This document shows positions 1-6,449 of a stretch of DNA of 8,953 nt, piece after piece. The stretch lies in the NCBI GenBank assembly GCA_035455605.1, contig DATIER010000123.1, positions 1-8,953 of the forward strand, read 5' to 3'. Source of the stretch: AC-32 sp035455605 (lineage in GTDB: Bacteria > Actinomycetota > Thermoleophilia > Gaiellales > Gaiellaceae). Numbering within the stretch: the first letter of the stretch is position 1; the number at the start of each line of letters is the position of its first letter. Both the position numbers and the translations under genes were made by a program. The notes under the pieces are model-generated. The model made no database searches. It saw only the letters and a program-made list of their open reading frames with translations, and was not told the DNA's origin.

Positions 1-2373
1 CAGATGGCCGTCCACCTGCCGCTCTCCTCGGAGGCGCAGGCAGAGGCGCGGATCCTGATGCTCTCGTCGAACAACATCCTCTCGCCCGCGCACGGGCGGC
101 CGCTGACGACGCCGACGCAGGACATGGTCCTCGGCGGCTACTACCTGACCTACTCCGACATCGACCTCGACGCGACGAACGCCGAGGAGCTCGACCCGCG
201 CCCGAAGCGGTTTGCCTCGGAGGAGGAGGTCGAGCGGGCGATCGACGAGGGCCAGATCCTGATCCAGCAGCCGATCGAGTACCGCTGGAACGGCGAGGTC
301 GTCCTGACCACCGCCGGCCGCGTGATCCTGAACGCCGAAGTCGACCGCTCGCTCGAGGAGTCGACCGGCAGCGCGCCGGAGAACCGGCCGTTCCTGAACC
401 GGACGCTCTCGAAGAAGGAGATGGACGGCTTCATCTCCGACCTCGCCGACCGCTTCGGCGCGCACGTGATCGCGGGCGTGCTGGACAAGATCAAGGCGCT
501 CGGCTTCCACTACGCGACCAAGGCCGGGATCACGATCTCGAAGAACGACATCGTCATCCCGCAGTCGAAGGAGGAGATCCTCGCCGGCTACGAGGAGCGG
601 GTGACCAACGTCGAGCAGCTCTACGAGCGCGGCCTGATCACCGAGGAGGAGCGCCACGAGCAGATCGTCAACCTCTGGACGGAGGCCACCGAGGACGTCG
701 CCCAGGCGATGGAGGAGACGCTCTTCGAGCTGAACCCGATCTTCATGATGGCCAACTCCGGAGCCCGCGGCTCGTTCAAGCAGATCCGCCAGCTCGCCGG
801 CATGCGCGGCCTGATGGCGAATCCGAAGGGCGAGATCATCGAGCGCCCGATCAAGGCCAACTTCATGGAGGGCCTGTCGGTGCTCGAGTACTTCATCTCG
901 ACCCACGGCGCCCGCAAGGGCCTCGCCGACACGGCGCTGCGCACGGCCGACTCGGGCTACCTCACGCGGCGCCTGGTCGACGTCTCCCAGGACGTGATCA
1001 TCCGCGAGGAGAACTGCAAGACGCAGGACTTCATCGAGCTCCCGCTGCACACGCCCGACGGCCTGAACAAGAGCCTGCTCGGCCGCACGCTCGGCGACGA
1101 CGTGCACAAGCCGCTCGCGAGCGGCAAGCCCGGCAAGACGGTCGTGGCCGAGAAGGGCACGCTCGTCACCAACGCCGTGCTCGCCGAGATCGCGGAGGCG
1201 TTCACCGAGGCCGACGAGGAGCCGGCCGTCCCGGTCCGGTCGGTCCTCAAGTGCCGCAGCGAGTTCGGCGTCTGCCGGGCCTGCTACGGGATCTTCCTCG
1301 CGACGGGCGGCATGTGCGAGATCGGCGACGCGGTCGGGATCATCGCCGCGCAGTCGATCGGCGAGCCCGGCACGCAGCTGACGATGCGGACGTTCCACAC
1401 CGGCGGCGTCGCCGGAGCGGACATCACGCACGGCCTTCCGCGCGTGGTCGAGATCTTCGAGGCGCGCAACCCGAAGGGCGCGGCCAAGCTCGCCGAGGTC
1501 GGCGGCAAGGTCGAGCTCGAGGACACCGAGCGCGGTCCCAAGATCACGATCCACACCGACGAGGTGGACGAGAACGGCGAGCCAGTGGAGCCGGTCGCGT
1601 ACCAGCTCCCGCGGCGCACGCGCGTGCTCGTCGAGAACGGCCAGACGGTCGAGCCGGGCGACGCCCTGCACGAGGGCTCGCTCAACCCGGCCGACCTGCT
1701 GCGCCTGAAGGGCGCGACGGCGACCGAGCTCTACCTCGTCGACGAGGTGCAGAAGGTCTACCGCTCCCAGGGCGTGGACATCCACGACAAGCACATCGAG
1801 CTGATCGTCCGGCAGATGCTGAAGAAGGTCCGGGTCGAGGAGGCCGGCGACACCGAGCTCCTGCCCGGGCAGCTCGTCGACCGCGTCGTGCTCGAGCGCG
1901 AGAACGCGCGCGTGAAGAAGGAGAAGGGCAAGAAGGAGCAGGCGACCCACGAGCCGCTGATCCTCGGGATCACGAAGGCGTCGCTCGCGACGGAGTCGTT
2001 CCTCTCGGCCGCCTCCTTCCAGGAGACGACGAAGGTCCTGACGGACGCGTCGATCGAGGGCAAGGTCGACCGCCTGCTCGGCCTGAAGGAGAACGTGATC
2101 ATCGGGAAGCTGATCCCGGCCGCCACCGGGCTCAAGCGCTACCGCACGATCGAGATCGGGCCGTCCGAGAAGGTGCCGAAGGAGACCTACGAGCGCGAGG
2201 CCCTGCTGGCCGCGCTCCAGGAGATCGGCAGCGACGGCGGCGACGGGATCGACCTGGCGAGCCTCGGCCTCGACTTCGGCGGCGAGCCGACCGAGAACGA
2301 CGAGGCGAAGCCGCGCGAGTCGACCGAGGCGGAGGAGATCCCCGAGGTCGACAGCCCGCTCGACGGCGAGTAG
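1..2373 (+). CDS. rpoC: DNA-directed RNA polymerase subunit beta' (C-terminal part, 5' truncated by window)
   Basis: This is the largest catalytic subunit of RNA polymerase. The reading frame is open from base 1. Its first residues, QMAVHLPLSSEAQ, align with the stretch directly after the NADFDGD Mg-binding loop, so the catalytic Asp triad lies just outside the window and the ATG at base 4 is internal, not a start. Visible landmarks are: the conserved block ANSGARGS...QIRQLAGMRG (about 751-810); the bridge helix ending in GYLTRRLVDV (about 880-985); the four zinc-binding Cys codons at 1015, 1252, 1273 and 1282 (the last three spaced C-x6-C-x2-C); and the trigger helix, with Met-Arg at 1384-1389 and catalytic-type His at 1396. 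The trigger loop runs straight into HGLPRVVEIFEAR, without the large SI3 insertion of E. coli. The C-terminus is a Glu/Asp-rich tail ending at TAG 2371-2373. The family identity is certain. Confidence 0.98.
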   Translation, partial: QMAVHLPLSSEAQAEARILMLSSNNILSPAHGRPLTTPTQDMVLGGYYLTYSDIDLDATNAEELDPRPKRFASEEEVERAIDEGQILIQQPIEYRWNGEVVLTTAGRVILNAEVDRSLEESTGSAPENRPFLNRTLSKKEMDGFISDLADRFGAHVIAGVLDKIKALGFHYATKAGITISKNDIVIPQSKEEILAGYEERVTNVEQLYERGLITEEERHEQIVNLWTEATEDVAQAMEETLFELNPIFMMANSGARGSFKQIRQLAGMRGLMANPKGEIIERPIKANFMEGLSVLEYFISTHGARKGLADTALRTADSGYLTRRLVDVSQDVIIREENCKTQDFIELPLHTPDGLNKSLLGRTLGDDVHKPLASGKPGKTVVAEKGTLVTNAVLAEIAEAFTEADEEPAVPVRSVLKCRSEFGVCRACYGIFLATGGMCEIGDAVGIIAAQSIGEPGTQLTMRTFHTGGVAGADITHGLPRVVEIFEARNPKGAAKLAEVGGKVELEDTERGPKITIHTDEVDENGEPVEPVAYQLPRRTRVLVENGQTVEPGDALHEGSLNPADLLRLKGATATELYLVDEVQKVYRSQGVDIHDKHIELIVRQMLKKVRVEEAGDTELLPGQLVDRVVLERENARVKKEKGKKEQATHEPLILGITKASLATESFLSAASFQETTKVLTDASIEGKVDRLLGLKENVIIGKLIPAATGLKRYRTIEIGPSEKVPKETYEREALLAALQEIGSDGGDGIDLASLGLDFGGEPTENDEAKPRESTEAEEIPEVDSPLDGE

Positions 2374-2381
2374 TCGCATCG

Positions 2382-2422
2382 CAGCGCGGGGGCGGAACCG
2401 CCGTCCCCGCGCTGGTACTTTG
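2382..2422 (+). terminator. Hairpin after rpoC, possible weak intrinsic terminator
   Basis: Nine bases after the rpoC stop there is an inverted repeat: CAGCGCGGGG at 2382-2391 is the perfect reverse complement of CCCCGCGCTG at 2405-2414. Inside it GCG (2392-2394) can pair with CGC (2399-2401) around a GAAC loop, leaving a small bulge. The 10-bp all-but-AT stem is strong, but the bases that follow (GTACTTTG) contain only three consecutive T. I read it as the end of the rpoBC transcript, or a partial terminator or 3'-end stabiliser that lets some transcription pass into the next gene. The stem is seen directly; the function is inferred. Confidence 0.6.
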
Positions 2423-2434
2423 CAGCAGGGTCAG

Positions 2435-4171
2435 TTGAAGAGGCTGCTCGTCATCCTGCTCACGGTGAGTGCGGGGTTCGCGGCTGCGCCGCACCGCGCC
2501 GCCGCCGACACCTGCGGCGTCCCGGACAAGGGCACGATCTGGGTCGACTTCGCGGACGGCTCGGTGCCGTTCTGGCAGACCTTCGCGCGCCCCGGCGTGA
2601 TCGCCGCCGCGGCGAACTTCATCTACCCGCCGCAGCTGCGGGCCGCCGGCGCGAAGACGGTCTACTGGGACATGAACTTCCGGCTCCGGGTCGGGACGCC
2701 GCTCGAGCCGTACGACCCGGCGGTCGTGATCAACCGCGCCAACCGCCTCTACTCGACCGCGGCGCTCTCGAGCGGGTGTACGCGCCCGATCATCGCCGAG
2801 AACGAGCTCAACGGCGCCAACCTCGTCACCCCGTGGACGGCCAACAACGCGGCCTACCGACGGAACGTGATGATCTACGTACAGACGCTCTCGTCGCTCG
2901 GGGCGCACCCGGTGATCCTCGTCCCGAGCGCGCCGTACACGGGCGACGTGGCCGGCGACTGGTGGCGGCAGCTGTCGACCTACGCCGACGTCGTCCGCGA
3001 GTCGTACTTCGGCGCGCCGTCGATCGCCAAGCAGGGGCCGATCGAGGGCAGCCGCTCGCTGCGGATGATGTTCCGGAAACGCGTCGCCGAGCTCACGAGC
3101 GCCGGCCTGCCAGCGAGCAAGCTCGGGCTGATGCTCGGCTTCATGACGACGCGCGGCTCGGGCGGCCGCGAGGGCGCGAGCCGCAAGTCGTGGCTCGAGG
3201 TGACGAAGCTGCAGGCGCTCGCGGCGAAGCAGGTCGCGAGCGAGGTCGGGCTGCGCTCGATCTGGTCGTGGGGCTGGGCCACGTGGAGCGCGGGCGAGAC
3301 GAACCCGGACAAGCCGACGGCGGCGTGCGTCTACCTCTGGGCCCGCAACCAGAGCCTCTGCAACGGCCCGGGCGCGGCCGGCAAGGGGTTCAACGCCTCC
3401 CTGACGCAGGGGCAGCTTGCACTCCCGGGCGGCACACGCTGCACGCTCTACGGAAAGCCGGTCACCGAGAGCGCGATCTCGGCGCTGCGGCCGATCACCG
3501 GCGATCCCGACGTCGCCTTCAGCGCGGCCTTCGCCCGTGTGGTGACGACGCTGCAGGTGCCGCTCAAGTCGAAGCAGATCTCCGACGCCGAGCGCGCCGT
3601 GGTGGCGGCCCGCTTCGGCGGGAGCTTCGCCGCCTACCGTGCGGCGCTGGCGAAGGCGCACGCGAGCATCGGCGCCGCGCGCGCGGTGATCGCCGACGAG
3701 CTGCGGCGGATGCAGATCGAGAGGGGCTTCCGGGTCGGTGGCGTCTCGGCCGCCGACGTGCGCGAGTTCTACGCGACCTACGCGCAGAGCCTCGCCCGGC
3801 TGGTCCAGACGAAGACGCGCGCGCCGTGGCTCGGCAACCGGACGCGCGGGTACGCGCTCGCCGACGACGCGCCGCCGCAAGTCTTCTCGCTGCCGCTGGG
3901 CGGGAAGTGGAAGCGTGTTCGCACGATGAGCGGCACCTTCCAGGTGAAGGCGCTCGACGACGCGGTTCCGCTCGGAGCGCTGCCGCTCGACGTCGCCCGC
4001 CAGCCGGTCGTCGACGCCCTGCAGACGATCGCCCGGTCGGATCGCTACGAGTCGTGGCTGATGGCCCGCGAGCGCCAGCTCGACGACCAGGCCGTCTGCC
4101 GCCGCGACGTGCAGCCGGACCCCTTCTTCGTCGACCTCACCGACTACTTGCCGTTCCTGGCCGCCGACTAG
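2435..4171 (+). CDS. Secreted protein of unknown function: glycoside-hydrolase-like N-terminal half, SurA/parvulin-like C-terminal half
   Basis: The function is unknown. I place the start at TTG 2435 (578 aa), because this gives a textbook Sec signal peptide: MKRLL, a hydrophobic core, then an AAA|D cleavage site near residue 24. A TTG at 2420 would add five polar residues and overlap the hairpin. The upstream GCAGGG (2425-2430) is a modest, close ribosome site. The C at residue 27 lacks a lipobox, so this is not an obvious lipoprotein. Residues about 30-310 look like a TIM-barrel glycosidase: alternating strands and helices, an acidic ENEL at 122-125 at the usual acid/base position, and an aromatic strand SIWSWGWATW at 275-284 near the barrel end. 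Residues about 375-455 are helical and resemble SurA-type chaperone N-domains (ADELRRMQIE at 420-429, VSAADVREFY at 437-446). Residues 537-562 resemble the closing helix of parvulin-type foldases (YESWL...C...P), but no rotamase domain is evident. Six Cys in the mature part fit disulfides in an exported protein. The stop codon overlaps that of the convergent gene. The domain readings are inference from pattern. Confidence 0.85.
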   Translation: MKRLLVILLTVSAGFAAAPHRAAADTCGVPDKGTIWVDFADGSVPFWQTFARPGVIAAAANFIYPPQLRAAGAKTVYWDMNFRLRVGTPLEPYDPAVVINRANRLYSTAALSSGCTRPIIAENELNGANLVTPWTANNAAYRRNVMIYVQTLSSLGAHPVILVPSAPYTGDVAGDWWRQLSTYADVVRESYFGAPSIAKQGPIEGSRSLRMMFRKRVAELTSAGLPASKLGLMLGFMTTRGSGGREGASRKSWLEVTKLQALAAKQVASEVGLRSIWSWGWATWSAGETNPDKPTAACVYLWARNQSLCNGPGAAGKGFNASLTQGQLALPGGTRCTLYGKPVTESAISALRPITGDPDVAFSAAFARVVTTLQVPLKSKQISDAERAVVAARFGGSFAAYRAALAKAHASIGAARAVIADELRRMQIERGFRVGGVSAADVREFYATYAQSLARLVQTKTRAPWLGNRTRGYALADDAPPQVFSLPLGGKWKRVRTMSGTFQVKALDDAVPLGALPLDVARQPVVDALQTIARSDRYESWLMARERQLDDQAVCRRDVQPDPFFVDLTDYLPFLAAD

Positions 4172-5337
4172 CCTCCGGCGCTGCCCGCCAGCCCGGGCTT
4201 CGGCCTCCCCGCCTGGAACACCGTGCCCTTGCCGGCCTCCTTCGCGCGGTAGAGCGCCTCGTCGGCACGCTCGAAGAACGTCGTCGGGTCGTCGTCGGCT
4301 TGGAGCTCCGCGACGCCGGCCGAGAGGGACAGCCGCCCCGCCTGCCCCACGGGGCGTGCCGAGACCGCGCCCTGCAAGCGGTGATAGAGCTCGTCGCCGT
4401 CGCTCGAGACCGACTCCGGCAAGATCACCGCGAACTCGTCGCCGCCCACGCGGCACGCGATGTCGGCCGAGCGGACGACGTCGCGCACCCGCTCGGCGGC
4501 CTCGGCGAGCACGGCGTCGCCCGCGAGGTGACCGATCCGGTCGTTGATCGCCTTGAACTCGTCGAGGTCGAGGACGATCAGCGCGAGCTGCCGGCCGTAG
4601 CGGTGCGCGCGGGCGACCTCGCGCGCGAGCGTCTCGTGAAAATAGCGTCGGTTGTGGAGGCCGGTCAACGCGTCGAGGTCGGCGAGCTGTCGCGCCTCGC
4701 GGAAGCGGCGGGCGTTCTCGATCGCCGGGCCGGCGCGCTTCGCGAGCTCCTCGAGCTCGCGGACGGTCTCCTCCTCGAAGCGGTGGCTCGGGGAGCGGCT
4801 GTAGACGGCGACGAAGCCGATCGCACCCGCCTCGCCGGGCACCGGCACCGCCAGCCCGGAGTGGACGACGTCGGCACCCTCGAGCGCCGGCGGATACCGG
4901 TACGTGATCGACACGGCGCGCGGCTCGCGCCCGTTCGGCGGCCCGGAGATCGCCTGGCGCTGCGCCTCCTCGCTCGAGAGGCCCATGGTCGCGACGACGG
5001 GCTGCTCGTCGCCGGCTCGGAACGAGACGAGCGCCGCGTCGACGCCGGGGATCGCAGCGCCGGCCTCGAGCGTCCGCGCGAGCACCTCGTCCAGGTCGAT
5101 CGAGCCACCGAGCTCGCCGAGGAGACGGCTGCGGCGGCCCTCCTCGAGGGCGTGGGAGAGCTCGCGCGTCAAGCTCTCGAGGCGCGCGTTCAGCTCGGAG
5201 ACGAGGCGAAGCACCTGCTCCTGCTGGCCCCGGAGGCGCCGGCGGGAGCGAAGGACGACGACCAGCGCGAGCGCAAGCAGGGCCGCCGCTGCGCCGACCA
5301 CGACGAGCGCGGTCGAAGCCGTCACCGCCACGACCAT
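4168..5337 (-). CDS. Membrane-anchored GAF-GGDEF diguanylate cyclase
   Basis: The predicted product (389 aa) makes cyclic di-GMP from two GTP at the inner membrane. It has one N-terminal transmembrane helix (about 5-29) followed by an Arg-rich stop-transfer patch, so the catalytic part should be cytoplasmic. A short Glu/Arg/Leu-rich linker (35-70), probably coiled coil, leads to a GAF-type sensor domain (about 78-212) and then the GGDEF domain (216-375). The active-site motif is a perfect GGDEF at 298-302. D257 matches the metal-binding Asp, and N265 and D274 match the guanine-binding residues of PleD-type cyclases. The inhibitory site RxxD (RSAD, 289-292) lies exactly five residues before GGDEF, so the enzyme is predicted active and product-inhibited. 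The ATG start at 5337-5335 is preceded on the - strand by a GAGG six bases away. The GAF ligand is not evident. The gene is divergent from the str operon and convergent with the secreted-protein gene. Confidence 0.95.
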   Translation of the reverse strand: MVVAVTASTALVVVGAAAALLALALVVVLRSRRRLRGQQEQVLRLVSELNARLESLTRELSHALEEGRRSRLLGELGGSIDLDEVLARTLEAGAAIPGVDAALVSFRAGDEQPVVATMGLSSEEAQRQAISGPPNGREPRAVSITYRYPPALEGADVVHSGLAVPVPGEAGAIGFVAVYSRSPSHRFEEETVRELEELAKRAGPAIENARRFREARQLADLDALTGLHNRRYFHETLAREVARAHRYGRQLALIVLDLDEFKAINDRIGHLAGDAVLAEAAERVRDVVRSADIACRVGGDEFAVILPESVSSDGDELYHRLQGAVSARPVGQAGRLSLSAGVAELQADDDPTTFFERADEALYRAKEAGKGTVFQAGRPKPGLAGSAGG

Positions 5338-5480
5338 CCCGATCCTCGCCTTCCGCCTCTCCTGGATCGCACCGACCGCCGAGCCGTCTCACTGTAGTCC
5401 CGCCGCCCGCTGCAAGCTATGGCTTAGAAACCGTAAAAGCGCTCGTTCCGATGCGCACGAATTGGAGCCGAATCCTCGCA

Positions 5481-5496
5481 GCCAAGCGCCTTTGGC
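5481..5496. repeat. Inverted repeat GCCAA-N6-TTGGC beside the str promoter
   Basis: GCCAA at 5481-5485 and TTGGC at 5492-5496 form a perfect 5+5 inverted repeat with a 6-base spacer. It ends three bases before the proposed -35 hexamer. The position would suit an activator or repressor binding site, but a repeat this short can occur by chance and no known regulator was recognised. Confidence 0.3.
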
Positions 5497-5499
5497 CGT

Positions 5500-5529
5500 T
5501 TGACGCTAGGGGGTCTGCTTCGCTACCAT
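5500..5529 (+). promoter_or_regulatory. Probable promoter of the rpsL-rpsG-fusA-tuf operon
   Basis: A -35 box TTGACG (5500-5505) and a -10 box TACCAT (5524-5529) are separated by 18 bases. The -35 matches the housekeeping sigma-70/SigA consensus at five of six positions, and the -10 keeps the key TA...T. Transcription would start near 5534-5537, leaving a leader of roughly 65-70 bases before rpsL. It is the best promoter-like pair in the divergent region 5338-5602. No convincing counterpart for the - strand cyclase gene was found there. Confidence 0.65.
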
Positions 5530-5537
5530 CCTCACCC

Positions 5538-5578
5538 GGTTGGCACGGGGCCCAGCCCCGAGCCAGCCTTTGTTGTGT
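5538..5578 (+). terminator. Terminator-like hairpin with T-rich tail in the rpsL leader
   Basis: The arms GGTTGGC (5538-5544) and GCCAGCC (5562-5568) pair with one G-T wobble. After an A-A mismatch, CGGGGC (5546-5551) pairs with GCCCCG (5555-5560) around a CCA loop. The 13-bp stem is followed at once by TTTGTTGTGT (5569-5578), seven T in ten bases, which is the form of an intrinsic terminator. It lies wholly between the proposed transcription start and the rpsL start. It could attenuate the str operon, stop transcripts arriving from upstream, or simply protect the mRNA 5' end. An alternative pairing of GGGGC (5547-5551) with GCCCC (5581-5585) would break the inner stem. The structure is read directly; the regulatory role is inferred. 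Confidence 0.55.
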
Positions 5579-5593
5579 CCGCCCCCATCTAGC

Positions 5594-5599
5594 AAGGAG
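5594..5599 (+). promoter_or_regulatory. Ribosome binding site of rpsL
   Basis: AAGGAG is a strong Shine-Dalgarno core, but only three bases (CAC) separate it from the ATG at 5603, shorter than the usual 5-9. The start is still fixed by the near-universal S12 N-terminus MPTVNQL; upstream in-frame codons such as TTG 5540 would fall inside the leader hairpin. Confidence 0.75.
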
Positions 5600-5602
5600 C
5601 AC

Positions 5603-5974
5603 ATGCCGACTGTCAATCAGCTGGTCCGGAAGGGCAGGGTCGCGCCGAAGGCGAAGGTGAAGACCCCTGCGCTGCGCGGCGCCCCGCAGAAGCGCGGCGT
5701 CTGCACGCGCGTGTACACGACCACGCCGAAGAAGCCGAACTCGGCGCTGCGGAAGGTGGCGCGTGTCCGCCTGACCAACGGCATGGAGGTCGGCGCGTAC
5801 ATCCCGGGCGAGGGGCACAACCTCCAGGAGCACTCGGTCGTCCTCGTCCGCGGCGGCCGCGTCAAGGACCTGCCGGGCTTCCGTTACAAGGTGATCCGGG
5901 GCGGCCTCGACGCAGCCGGCGTCAGCGAGCGGCGCCAGGCGCGCTCGAAGTACGGCGCGAAGCGAGGCTCGTAG
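5603..5974 (+). CDS. rpsL: 30S ribosomal protein S12
   Basis: S12 sits at the decoding centre of the small ribosomal subunit and helps monitor codon-anticodon pairing. The product is 123 aa, the usual bacterial length, starting MPTVNQLVRKGR and ending in the basic KYGAKRGS. The streptomycin-relevant loop PKKPNSAL (42-49) has Lys at 43 and 44, the wild-type sensitive form. The second loop GRVKDLPG (85-92) is also wild type, and D89 in it is the Asp that the RimO methylthiotransferase modifies in many bacteria. It is the first gene of the str operon, behind the promoter at 5500-5529. Its TAG stop shares the final G with the GTG start of rpsG, so the two are probably translationally coupled. It is an ordinary, intact gene. 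Confidence 0.98.
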   Translation: MPTVNQLVRKGRVAPKAKVKTPALRGAPQKRGVCTRVYTTTPKKPNSALRKVARVRLTNGMEVGAYIPGEGHNLQEHSVVLVRGGRVKDLPGFRYKVIRGGLDAAGVSERRQARSKYGAKRGS

Positions 5975-6444
5975 TGCCGCGCCGCGCGACCATCCAGGCC
6001 AGGCCGCTCGAGCCGGATCCCGTCTACAGCTCCCGCCTCGTGACGCAGGTGATCAACAAGGTGATGACGCGTGGGAAGAAGTCGACCGCCGAGGCGATCG
6101 TCTACCGCGCCCTGGACCGGATCGGCGAGCAGACCGGCAAGCCGCCGGTCGAGGTGCTGGAGCAGGCGATCAAGACCGTCACGCCGGTCCTCGAGGTCCG
6201 CTCGAGGCGCGTCGGCGGCGCCAACTACCAGGTTCCCGTCGAGGTGCCGCAGCGCCGGGCCCGCACGCTCGCCGTCCGCTGGCTCGTCAACTTCGCGCGC
6301 GACCGCCGCGAGAAGCACATGTCCGACAAGCTGGCCGGGGAGATCCTGGACGCCCTCAACCAGCAGGGCGGCGCGTTCAAGCGCAAGGACGACCTCTACC
6401 GCATGGCGCAGGCCAACAAGGCCTTCGCGCACTACCGGTGGTGA
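5974..6444 (+). CDS. rpsG: 30S ribosomal protein S7
   Basis: S7 is a primary binder of the 16S rRNA 3' domain, helps form the head of the 30S subunit and contacts E-site tRNA. The product is 156 aa, the standard short bacterial form. It starts at GTG with MPRRATIQAR, includes the beta-hairpin RVGGANYQVPVEV (79-91) and ends RMAQANKAFAHYRW. The GTG start overlaps the rpsL TAG by one base and has a GAGG six bases upstream (5964-5967), inside the rpsL coding sequence. In E. coli S7 is the translational repressor of this operon. The rpsL-rpsG junction here has no intergenic space in which the E. coli-type S7 target could form, so that mode of control is not apparent. Confidence 0.98.
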   Translation: MPRRATIQARPLEPDPVYSSRLVTQVINKVMTRGKKSTAEAIVYRALDRIGEQTGKPPVEVLEQAIKTVTPVLEVRSRRVGGANYQVPVEVPQRRARTLAVRWLVNFARDRREKHMSDKLAGEILDALNQQGGAFKRKDDLYRMAQANKAFAHYRW

Positions 6445-6449
6445 GCTCG

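Noticed and set aside
4190..4199. Perfect 10-base palindrome AGCCCGGGCT near the cyclase 3' end
   Set aside because: It has no loop and no T-tract, lies inside coding sequence, and is expected by chance in GC-rich DNA; not a terminator.
2132..5392. Very long open frame on the - strand (1086 codons) crossing rpoC's end, the secreted gene and the cyclase
   Set aside because: It is antisense to or out of frame with three well-supported genes. The translation is Arg/Ala/Gly/Pro-rich low-complexity typical of shadow frames in high-GC DNA, and shows no domain motif.
2776..5397. 873-codon open frame on the + strand, overlapping the secreted gene and the cyclase
   Set aside because: It is a shadow frame: Arg/Gly-rich, without conserved motifs, out of frame with the signal-peptide gene and antisense to an intact GGDEF gene.
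5391..5450. Promoter for the cyclase gene on the - strand (TACAGT-like -10 near 5390-5395)
   Set aside because: No -35-like hexamer occurs at 16-19 bases from it, and other AT-rich pieces nearby do not form a spaced pair; too weak to annotate.
5540..5602. Upstream TTG start that would give rpsL a 21-residue N-terminal extension
   Set aside because: It lies inside the leader hairpin with no ribosome site, and S12 proteins begin at MPT; AAGGAG precedes the ATG at 5603.
6438..6449. Earlier GTG starts for fusA overlapping the rpsG stop
   Set aside because: They add only three or four residues not seen in the family and have no Shine-Dalgarno; the ATG at 6450 has GGTGGTGA at suitable spacing. 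A GTGA-type overlap start cannot be fully excluded.
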